From Amycolatopsis benzoatilytica AK 16/65 (GTDB taxonomy: Bacteria; Actinomycetota; Actinomycetes; Mycobacteriales; Pseudonocardiaceae), in contig NZ_KB912942.1 in the NCBI RefSeq assembly GCF_000383915.1, positions 4,617,039 to 4,681,038 on the forward strand: a stretch of 64,000 nucleotides of DNA, in the 5' to 3' direction. The first letter of the stretch is position 1, and every line of letters starts with the position of its first letter. Below the pieces are notes generated by a model, which was not told where the DNA came from, did not search any database, and saw nothing but the letters and a program-made list of their open reading frames with translations. This document shows positions 57,554 to 64,000 of the stretch, piece after piece. The position numbers and the translations under genes are program-made.

Positions 57554-57997
57554 TCATCCCTTGGCGCTGACCAGCGCCGCTTCTTCGTGCTCACCGCTCG
57601 GGTGGCAACGCGTGCACGGGCTGAAGCCTTCCTCGACAGCTTCGTCCGCGGTCAGCTCCTCGACGGCGGTCTCGCGCACCGATTCGCATTCCGGGACGTG
57701 GTATCGACGCCGCCCCGGCACGACGACCACCAACGCGGGCGTGCGCTCGGCTTCGCCAACGTCCTCAACGTCCTCAACGTCCTCGGAGCCCTCCGCCTCG
57801 GCGACGTCTGCCTCGTCTTCATCCGGCTCGGCGGCGTTCTTCCGCTTCGCCCGGCGCCGCCGAATCGCGGTGGCGGCCAGGATCGCGGCGCCGAGCACGC
57901 TCAGGCCGAAGGACACTTCGACCAGCACCATCCGGTCCGTCAGGTAGCCCGTCACCAGGCTCGCGAGGGACAGGACGGCCAGTACCAGGACGATCAT
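57554..57997 (-). CDS. Small two-helix membrane protein with a C-terminal cysteine motif
   Basis: 147 residues. Two hydrophobic helices (MIVLVLAVLSLASLVTGYL and VSFGLSVLGAAILAATAI), a basic then strongly acidic linker (EDVEDVEDVG, a short repeat), and a C-terminal domain with YHVPECESV and SPCTRCHP. The H/C plus CxxC pattern resembles small metal-binding domains. AAGGAG precedes the ATG at 57997. It is the last gene of the MCE-MMPL operon as far as strand and spacing show. Function unknown. Confidence 0.7.
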   Translation of the reverse strand: MIVLVLAVLSLASLVTGYLTDRMVLVEVSFGLSVLGAAILAATAIRRRRAKRKNAAEPDEDEADVAEAEGSEDVEDVEDVGEAERTPALVVVVPGRRRYHVPECESVRETAVEELTADEAVEEGFSPCTRCHPSGEHEEAALVSAKG

Positions 57998-58226
57998 CTG
58001 CTTCTCCTTCCGACTTCGGTTCGCGGCGCCGACGGGACCTCGCGGGGGCCCGCAACGTGTCGAAGCGCTGGGGTTTCGGGCTGACGAACACCAGTACGTC
58101 GATCACGACGCTGGGGATCAGGATCACCAGCATCACGGTGAGCACCACCGCCGTCGGCCAGTCGCTTCCGGTTCCGGTAGCGACGATCGCGACCGCCACG
58201 ACCAGCAGGCTCACCGATCCCCTCAC
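57819..58226 (-). CDS. Small membrane protein with an unusually long overlap
   Basis: GTG at 58226 overlaps the stop of the preceding small gene (GTGA). The first 75 residues look real: two hydrophobic helices (VSLLVVAVAIVATG and AVVLTVMLVILIPSVVIDVLVFV) and a basic stretch. From about the start of the next gene onward the frame is low-complexity Arg/Pro/Gly and overlaps that gene by 179 bases. The natural end probably lay at the ATGA near 57997 and was lost by a small frameshift, or the tail is translated as an odd overlap. Confidence 0.45.
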   Translation of the reverse strand: MRGSVSLLVVAVAIVATGTGSDWPTAVVLTVMLVILIPSVVIDVLVFVSPKPQRFDTLRAPARSRRRREPKSEGEADDRPGTGRPVPREPGDGLPDGPDGAGRSVLRPERARRRDPGRHRDSAAPGEAEERRRAG

Positions 58227-58414
58227 AGCATCCGGACGATCGCGCCGACCACGAAGAGCGCGGCGATGGCGTAGCACGTGTGGCAGCCGCGTCTCAGCAC
58301 GTCGCGGCGGTGGAAGTGTTCGCCCTGGCTGCTCAGGACGTCGAGGTTGACCGAACCCACGGCACCCACCGCGGCGAGGACAACGGCTCCGACCAGCAGC
58401 AGCACGACGGTCAT
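58223..58414 (-). CDS. Small membrane protein, 63 residues
   Basis: Two hydrophobic helices (VVLLLVGAVVLAAVGAVGSV and CYAIAALFVVGAIVRML) separated by a short polar loop with HFHRRDVLRRGCHTC. The ATG at 58414 overlaps the stop of the chaperone gene (ATGA) and its own stop overlaps the next GTG. Position suggests an accessory of the lipid transporter. No family recognised. Confidence 0.55.
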   Translation of the reverse strand: MTVVLLLVGAVVLAAVGAVGSVNLDVLSSQGEHFHRRDVLRRGCHTCYAIAALFVVGAIVRML

Positions 58415-59460
58415 GGCCGCACCGCCGCGTCCGGGGTGTCCGGGTTCGCCGGCAGGTACTTGTCCGCGTATGCGATCTTGTCCGCTTTCATCTGGCCGCC
58501 GAGCCAGTCGTTCCAGACCTTGAGCCGGCGTTCGTCCAGCAGCGTGGTTTTCAGCTGGTCCTTGGCTTCGGCCAGGGAAAGCTGTTTTTGCGGCTGGATA
58601 CCCAGCACCTGGCCGACGTTCCACCCGTTCTCGGTCTGGACCGGGCCGAACACGCTGCCGGAGGGAGCGGCGAACGCGGCTTTCGCATAAGCCTGCTGGA
58701 GCTGGTTCGCGGACAACGTGCCGAGGTCCCCGCCTGCCGACTTCGTCTTGCCGTCCAGGGAGACGGCACCCGCGAGCTGAGCGAAGTCCTTCCCGGACTT
58801 CAGCTGCTGGGCGGCGTCCACCGCCTCCGCCTCGGTCGCCACGACGATGTTGCGCAGGTGCCGCGCCTCCGGTCGGACCAGCTGGGCCTTGCGCGCGGTG
58901 TACGCCTGGGCGACCTCGACATCGGTCGGCGCGGCGACACGGTCGGTCACCTGTTCATACAGCTGCTGGTTGGCCAGCTGGCGTTTCACCTCGGCGAGGA
59001 CGTCCGGCTCGGAGACCCCGTTTTGTCCCAGCTTCTGGACAAAAGCGTCCCGGCCGAGCGGGAAGTCCTCTTGGATGATCTTCGTCAGCTGGTCGCTCGC
59101 CGTCTTGTCCGCGATGACGATGCCTTTCTGCGCCGCCGCGTTGTCCAGCGTCATCGACACCGCCACAGCCTTGGCGCTGGCGCGGGCGAATTCGTCGGCC
59201 TTGCTGCCGTCCGGGGGCGCCTGCACCCCGTAGAGCGCCGAAAGCAGATGGACCCGTTGCTGGTACTCCTGCTGCGAGACCACCTTGCCGGCCACCCGCA
59301 GCACGGCCCCGTCAGGCAAAGCGGTAATCCGGTCGACGACTAGCTGAGCCGCCGAGCAGGCCAGCGCGACCGCCACCAGCGCCGCGCTGAACACCTGGGC
59401 CTTCGGATGCGCGGGCACCAGACTGGGCCGGATCTTCAACCGGGGGAACGGGATCTTCAT
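58411..59460 (-). CDS. SurA-like chaperone with a parvulin peptidyl-prolyl isomerase domain
   Basis: 349 residues. An N-terminal membrane anchor (VFSAALVAVALACSAAQLVV), a SurA_N/trigger-like helical region (VSQQEYQQRVHLLSALYG, 55-195) and a parvulin domain (about 200-300) with LRNIVVATEAEA...GKDFAQLAGAVSLDG...GGDLG...NGWNVGQVLGI. It probably helps fold the exported MCE proteins or the MMPL protein on the outer face. The ATG overlaps the MMPL stop by 4 bases, so it belongs to the lipid-transport operon. Confidence 0.82.
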   Translation of the reverse strand: MKIPFPRLKIRPSLVPAHPKAQVFSAALVAVALACSAAQLVVDRITALPDGAVLRVAGKVVSQQEYQQRVHLLSALYGVQAPPDGSKADEFARASAKAVAVSMTLDNAAAQKGIVIADKTASDQLTKIIQEDFPLGRDAFVQKLGQNGVSEPDVLAEVKRQLANQQLYEQVTDRVAAPTDVEVAQAYTARKAQLVRPEARHLRNIVVATEAEAVDAAQQLKSGKDFAQLAGAVSLDGKTKSAGGDLGTLSANQLQQAYAKAAFAAPSGSVFGPVQTENGWNVGQVLGIQPQKQLSLAEAKDQLKTTLLDERRLKVWNDWLGGQMKADKIAYADKYLPANPDTPDAAVRP

Positions 59461-61742
59461 GCGGTCACCTCCGCGGGTTCGCGCGGTCGGGGGCTGGGAC
59501 GGACCCGCGGGTGCGGGCTCGGAGCGGAAAGTTCGCGCGGTTTCGGCGGGACAGCGGTCACCACTGCGACCGCGGCCAGCAACGAGAACGCGGTCGTCGT
59601 CGCCAGCAGCAACCCGAACTGCCGCAGCAGGGCGATCTGGGATGCGAGCAGCACCAGATAGCCGAGTGCCGCGAGCAAAGCCGTGATGCCGACCGCACGC
59701 CGGAGCCACGGACGCCGCTCGCGCCACGCGTCCGCGAGGACCACAGTGAATTCGCAGGCTGTGACCGTGGCGAGGGAGCCCAGCGCCACCGTCAGCGGAT
59801 TGAGCGCGCCGCCGGCCATCCACAACGCGGCCAGGCCCCAGCCGGTCGACAGCACCGCAGCGAGGGCCGCGCGGCCGGCGTCGGCTCGGCGGCGCAAGCC
59901 GATGAGCAGGATCAGGCCGGTCGCGACGACCCCGGCGAGGTTCGCGAGGTAGCGGTCGGCGGACACCAGCTCGTAGCCGCGCACCGCGGCCAGCGGCAGC
60001 CCGGCGGGCTCGATGCGCAGCCCCGGCGGCGCCGGAGGCAGGTCTGTCTTGAGCGCATCGACGAGCTTTGCTTGCTGGGCGACGTCGTCGAGCTTCGAAC
60101 CGAAGATCAGCACGGATTCCTGTCCGTCCGGCCGGATCACCGCGGAGGTCAGGTACTGCGGGAGGATCTGCAGCGCGGCCTTGATCTGGTCGGCGGTCGG
60201 CTGCTTTCCGAGGAAAGCCAGCAGGTCCGGCAGCGTCAGCACCGGGCGGACCTGGTCGCCGTGCGCGGTGATCAGCTTCCGCTGGACCTGGCCGAGCCAG
60301 GCCAGTCCGGCGGGCGTGCGCACGTCGCCGTGCACGACGAACCCGATCTCGCTCGACGAGCCGAGCAGGGCCTCCACGTGTTGCGCGTCGTCAATCGCCG
60401 GCAGGCCCTGCGCGAGTTTCTCCGGCTGCGCCTCGACCGTCATGCTCGGCAGCGCCACCAGCCCGAGACCCGCCACGGCGGCCCCGGCGACGAGGGCGGC
60501 GACGCGGTACCGGCGCGGCATCGACGGCGGGCGCCACCGTGACGGCGGCTGCACGACGCTCAGTTTCGGGTGCATCGCCAATGCGAGCAGCAGGGTCAGG
60601 ACGATTCCGGCGGACAGCGCGATGCCGAGCTGTGACACGAACGGCAGCGGGGACAACGACAGAGCCGCGGCCGCCGCGGCGCTGGACAGCCCGGTGACGA
60701 CGATCCGGCGGCGGTCCGCGGGCCGCTGGGCCAGGTACAGCGGGTAGCCGCAGCCGAGACCGAGCAGAATCGGAAGGAACGCCAGCACGCCGAGGGACAT
60801 CGGCCGGTCCAGCCAGCCGAAGGCGGAGAGCACGGCCGCGGTGCCGGTCAGCGCCACCGCCAGCGGCCACAGGCGCTTCAGCCGTCCGCCGAGCCAGCGC
60901 ACCCAGCCAAGGCACAACGCGCAGACGGCGATCGCGAGCCCGGCCAGCAGCGGCAGCTCCCCTCGGACGCCCTCGGCGAGGCTCGCGGTCAGCACCGGCG
61001 CGCCGGTGATGGTTTGTTTCCGGCTGTCCAGCCCCGCTGCGTCGACTGCGCCGCGTACGGCCGAAACGAGCCGCTGGGTGCCCTCCTGGTCGAGTCCTTC
61101 GCGCGGCCGGACCAACACGGCGACCGCGGAGGAGTTCGGAACGACGAACTGCCACTGCGGCCGCGGATTCTGCTGGTCGTCGAACACGACGTTGTTGACG
61201 AACTGCGGATTGCGCAGCGTCGGCAGGCCCGCAGGCAGCCCTTGCACCAGCAGGGTGCCGTAGCGAAGGTCGAAGTCGCGCACCGCGGACTGGCCCGCCT
61301 CGGTCACCGCGCTGTCGCTCTTGCCAGCCGCTTTCGCGTTCTGCTCCGCCTCGTTGCGGAGCGCGTCGCGGCGACCGGCGATCTGGGCGAGGAGGTTCTG
61401 TGCCGAGGCCGCGATCTGGTTCAGCACCGACGCGGGTCCATACACCGACGCGACATCGGGCAGCTTCGCCAGTTTTCCTTCCAGTTCCAGCAGCTTGGGC
61501 AGCTGAGCCGGGTCGGTGAGCAGCTTGGTGGGCAGCTTCGACTCGACCACGGCGACGATCGGATCGCCGCCGAACGCCCGCGCCTTGTCCTGGATCGCCG
61601 TGACCGCCGGGTCGTCGGCGGGCAGGAACGATTCGGTGCTGGTGTCGAGCCGCACGCGCAGCAGGCCGGCGGCCACCGCTGCCACGGCGACGGCGATGAG
61701 GGCGGACGCGCCGAGCTGCCGGCGGCTGGGGAGTCGCGTCAT
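59457..61742 (-). CDS. MMPL/RND-family transporter
   Basis: 761 residues, a 12-helix RND superfamily transporter of the MMPL type. A first helix near 15 is followed by a large outside domain (40-260), a cluster of helices (265-420), a second outside domain (430-590) and a second helix cluster (595-745). Functional Asp/Tyr pairs in the helices were not checked. It probably exports or helps load lipids. Coupled on both sides by ATGA overlaps: upstream to an MCE protein, downstream to the chaperone. Such a joint MCE-MMPL transcript suggests a common lipid substrate. Confidence 0.85.
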   Translation of the reverse strand: MTRLPSRRQLGASALIAVAVAAVAAGLLRVRLDTSTESFLPADDPAVTAIQDKARAFGGDPIVAVVESKLPTKLLTDPAQLPKLLELEGKLAKLPDVASVYGPASVLNQIAASAQNLLAQIAGRRDALRNEAEQNAKAAGKSDSAVTEAGQSAVRDFDLRYGTLLVQGLPAGLPTLRNPQFVNNVVFDDQQNPRPQWQFVVPNSSAVAVLVRPREGLDQEGTQRLVSAVRGAVDAAGLDSRKQTITGAPVLTASLAEGVRGELPLLAGLAIAVCALCLGWVRWLGGRLKRLWPLAVALTGTAAVLSAFGWLDRPMSLGVLAFLPILLGLGCGYPLYLAQRPADRRRIVVTGLSSAAAAAALSLSPLPFVSQLGIALSAGIVLTLLLALAMHPKLSVVQPPSRWRPPSMPRRYRVAALVAGAAVAGLGLVALPSMTVEAQPEKLAQGLPAIDDAQHVEALLGSSSEIGFVVHGDVRTPAGLAWLGQVQRKLITAHGDQVRPVLTLPDLLAFLGKQPTADQIKAALQILPQYLTSAVIRPDGQESVLIFGSKLDDVAQQAKLVDALKTDLPPAPPGLRIEPAGLPLAAVRGYELVSADRYLANLAGVVATGLILLIGLRRRADAGRAALAAVLSTGWGLAALWMAGGALNPLTVALGSLATVTACEFTVVLADAWRERRPWLRRAVGITALLAALGYLVLLASQIALLRQFGLLLATTTAFSLLAAVAVVTAVPPKPRELSAPSPHPRVRPSPRPREPAEVTA

Positions 61743-63046
61743 TGCGGATCCCTTTCGACGTGGGGGTACGGCCCCGCGTAGATCGTCGGGTTGCCGGACA
61801 TCCCGGGCAGCGGGTACGGGTTGCTCTTGATCAGCGGGCCGACGTCGGCGGGCAATGGCAGCCCGGTCTTGAGGATCTGACTGGTGATGTTCACCGCGGC
61901 CAGCCGCAACACGGTCAAGCCGTCCTCGGCCTTGTACGCCCAGACCGAGTTGAAGCCCGCGAAGAACGCGGCGATGTCCTTTCCGAACGGCTGGAGGTAG
62001 CGCAGCATCGGGTTGACGTCACGCAGCGTCTCTCCCAGCGTCGGCGCCAGCGTCCGCAGGTCCTGGCCCGCCACGGGGATCCGCTGCAGCGTCGCCGGGG
62101 AACGGTCCAGCGTCGTGCCCAGCGACGGCAGCAGCGTCCGAAGGTCCTTTGTGGACTGCGGAAGCTGGTCCAGCGCCGTGTTCAGCGCGGGCGCGGCCGA
62201 CTTCAGATCCGCGGCGACCGGGGCGAGCGAGCCAGACAGCGCGGTGAATTTGTCGGCCGCGGTCTTGGTGCTGCCGACCACGCCCGGCAGCTGCCGCAGC
62301 GCTGCCTCGACCGCCTGCCGCTGGCCGGCGGTCGCGGTCGTGAGCCGGTTGGCTGCGGAGACGAGGTCGGCGATCTGCCCCTGGCCGGTGTCCAGCGCGT
62401 TGAGCAGCGTCGTCGATTGCGCCATCAGGGCCTGCAGGTCGGCCGACTGGGCCGATAGCGCGTCCAGTGCCGTGTGGCCGTCGCGGCCGAGCTTGGCCAG
62501 GCCGGTCATGGCGCGGCCGACGTCCTCGGCGCTGCCGTTCGTGGCCTGGCCCAGCGACCGCAGGGTCGAGCCCAGTGCGTCGCGCGTCGGCTGGTCGAGA
62601 CTGGCGAGGACGTCGTGCAGTTGCACGCTCGGCTTCACTGCGGAGTCGGGCAGCGCGGTGCCGCTGGGCAAAGCCGGCCCGGAGCCGTCGACCAGCTTCA
62701 CGTACGACTGCCCGGCCAGGGATTTTTCGCTGACCTGCACGGTGACGCCCTGATGCAGCGGCACCGCGCCCGCGTCCAGGTCGAGATCGAGCCGGATCTT
62801 GCCCGCTTCGCGGTCGAGCCCTGCGACTTTGCCGCAGTTCAGACCCGCGAGCTGCACGTCGGAAAAGGACACCAGGTTGTCCACGTCGGCGACCCGGACG
62901 GACACCCGGTAGGCGGCGGACTTGCCCAGCAACGGGACGTTCGCTCCCGCTTGGGCGAGGAGAAAACCGAGGAACACGACGCAGGCCAGGACGAACGCGA
63001 GCACCAGGCTCAGCCGCAGCACTGCGGGGCGGGACCGGAGGTTCAT
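61739..63046 (-). CDS. MCE-family lipid-transport protein
   Basis: 435 residues. An N-terminal membrane anchor (LSLVLAFVLACVVFLGFLLAQ), an MCE/MlaD domain (about 45-125; YRVSVRVADVDNLVSFSDVQLAGLNCGKV), then a long helical region with many leucine/alanine heptads (about 130-385) that forms the needle, and a short C-terminal tail. It binds lipid substrate outside the membrane. The start shares one base with the stop of the other MCE gene. The YrbE permease and ATPase are not in the window and would lie upstream. Confidence 0.85.
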   Translation of the reverse strand: MNLRSRPAVLRLSLVLAFVLACVVFLGFLLAQAGANVPLLGKSAAYRVSVRVADVDNLVSFSDVQLAGLNCGKVAGLDREAGKIRLDLDLDAGAVPLHQGVTVQVSEKSLAGQSYVKLVDGSGPALPSGTALPDSAVKPSVQLHDVLASLDQPTRDALGSTLRSLGQATNGSAEDVGRAMTGLAKLGRDGHTALDALSAQSADLQALMAQSTTLLNALDTGQGQIADLVSAANRLTTATAGQRQAVEAALRQLPGVVGSTKTAADKFTALSGSLAPVAADLKSAAPALNTALDQLPQSTKDLRTLLPSLGTTLDRSPATLQRIPVAGQDLRTLAPTLGETLRDVNPMLRYLQPFGKDIAAFFAGFNSVWAYKAEDGLTVLRLAAVNITSQILKTGLPLPADVGPLIKSNPYPLPGMSGNPTIYAGPYPHVERDPQ

Positions 63047-64000
63047 CAGTTGCCCCCTCGCTCGGGCCGGTTCTTCGCCCAGTCCGGCACCTGGTCCGGC
63101 ACGTAGCCGGTGCCGAGGGTGTCCACCTGCACGCCGAAGTTGCCGCGCGGGAACGTACCGCTCTTGTCACGGACGGAGAACACGGAGTTGGTGTTGTAGA
63201 CGAAGCCTTGGATGCCGCCGTCGAGCGCGGCGACGATCTTGCGGGTCATGTCGTCGAGCCGGGCGGTCGTCGGCTTCAGCGCGTCCATGGCGCCGTTCAG
63301 GTCCGCGGCCAACGGCCGCAGGTCCGCGACGACAGGCCGTGCCTGGTTGACGATCGGCCGTGCGGCCTGGACGGTCTGGCCGAGCTGGTCGACAGTGTCC
63401 GAGACGCGTTGCAGGGCGGGCGGGAGGTCGCCGGAGGCGGCCGAGAGGTTGTCCAGTGTCGGGTTCAGCTGGGTGGTCAGGGTGGCGACCCCGTTCATCG
63501 CCGCCTTCAGGTCGCCGGCGAACCCGGGCAGCTCGGCCAGGGACTTGCTGAGGTCGTCCTGTCGTCCGGACAAGGCGGTCAGCGTCTGCTGCGTCGAGTC
63601 GACGAGCTGGGCCAGCCGCGTGTCGTTGCCGCCGACCGAGGTGGCGATCCGGCTGAAGGCGGTGACCAGCTGCTTGATCGTGTCCTGGCGAGTGCGCAGC
63701 GCGTCGACCACCGGCTTGAGCTTCAGCAGCGTCCCGTCGGTCGCGCGCAGTCCTCCGGGCAACGTCTGCGGTGCGTTCGCCAGCGCGACGTCCGACTCCG
63801 ACAGCAGCGTCGTCAGCGCGTTGCGGCTGCGGTCGTCGAGATGGTCGAACACCTCGTCCGGCTGCACCGGCCGCTTGGTCTGCGCGAGCGGGACGACCCC
63901 GTCCGCGGGCAGCGGCTTGCCCGGCGGACCGCCGGGGTTCACCTCGACGTACATCTCGTTCAGCGGGTTCTTGGGCCGCAGGACGAGCTGGGCGTTGTCG
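63046..64000 (-). CDS. MCE-family lipid-transport protein, N-terminus outside window
   Basis: The frame is open to the right edge. The visible 317 residues begin inside the MCE/MlaD domain (QLVLRPKNPLNEMYVEVNPGGPPG, PLPADGVVPL), followed by a helical needle region (LTTLLSESDVALANAPQTLPGGLRATDG...) and the tail NSVFSVRDKSGTFPRG. This is the order of actinobacterial Mce proteins. The ATG at 63954 is internal and not the start. Confidence 0.83.
   Translation of the reverse strand, partial: DNAQLVLRPKNPLNEMYVEVNPGGPPGKPLPADGVVPLAQTKRPVQPDEVFDHLDDRSRNALTTLLSESDVALANAPQTLPGGLRATDGTLLKLKPVVDALRTRQDTIKQLVTAFSRIATSVGGNDTRLAQLVDSTQQTLTALSGRQDDLSKSLAELPGFAGDLKAAMNGVATLTTQLNPTLDNLSAASGDLPPALQRVSDTVDQLGQTVQAARPIVNQARPVVADLRPLAADLNGAMDALKPTTARLDDMTRKIVAALDGGIQGFVYNTNSVFSVRDKSGTFPRGNFGVQVDTLGTGYVPDQVPDWAKNRPERGGN

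Overview
The window is a high-GC chromosomal segment with GTG and TTG starts, purine-rich ribosome sites and many 4-base ATGA/GTGA overlaps. It also carries an Mce-type lipid transporter. Together these point to a filamentous actinomycete of the Amycolatopsis/Pseudonocardiaceae kind; the genus is inferred from gene content only.

Left part (1-20.7 kb): aromatic and organic-acid catabolism. A divergent IclR gene faces a translationally coupled operon of ring-hydroxylating dioxygenase alpha and beta, PdxA-like cis-diol dehydrogenase, ferredoxin reductase and aromatic-acid MFS transporter, which is the gene order of terephthalate (tph/tpa) operons. Next come a maleate isomerase coupled to an MFS transporter, and a LysR gene. 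A six-gene operon follows (acyl-CoA ligase, molybdenum hydroxylase large subunit, crotonase, FAD subunit, 2Fe-2S subunit fused to a CoxG domain, MHS transporter) facing a PadR gene. This set matches the 2-furoate (hmf) pathway.

Middle part (20.7-38.3 kb): a decayed mobile and defence region. It holds a complete four-gene Wadjet/EptABCD plasmid-defence locus. The SMC gene jetC has a +1 frameshift in a C6 tract, and the unshifted frame runs open into jetD. Around it are broken genes: a DUF2637 gene joined to a 5'-truncated phosphotransferase, an ABC-transporter start joined to a transposase tail, a membrane protein split by an IS3-family element, an intact DUF2637 gene, a 3' fragment of tRNA-Lys(CTT) with its terminator, a multiply frameshifted tyrosine integrase, and start fragments of a DNA methyltransferase and an element membrane protein.

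Right part (38.4-64 kb): chromosomal genes with readable control sites. These are a membrane alpha/beta hydrolase with a divergent TetR gene and a perfect operator; an Asp/Glu racemase coupled to a D-cysteine desulfhydrase-like enzyme; a beta-propeller protein; a PL7 alginate lyase facing a LacI repressor; and a TetR-controlled acyl-CoA catabolic regulon (SDR, nitronate-monooxygenase-like protein, thiolase, two acyl-CoA dehydrogenases, CoA-transferase, phosphotransferase, SDR) whose operator recurs three times. After that come a tandem-domain CaiB CoA-transferase and a coupled operon of two MCE proteins, an MMPL transporter, a SurA/parvulin-like chaperone and small membrane proteins. The window ends inside the first MCE gene.
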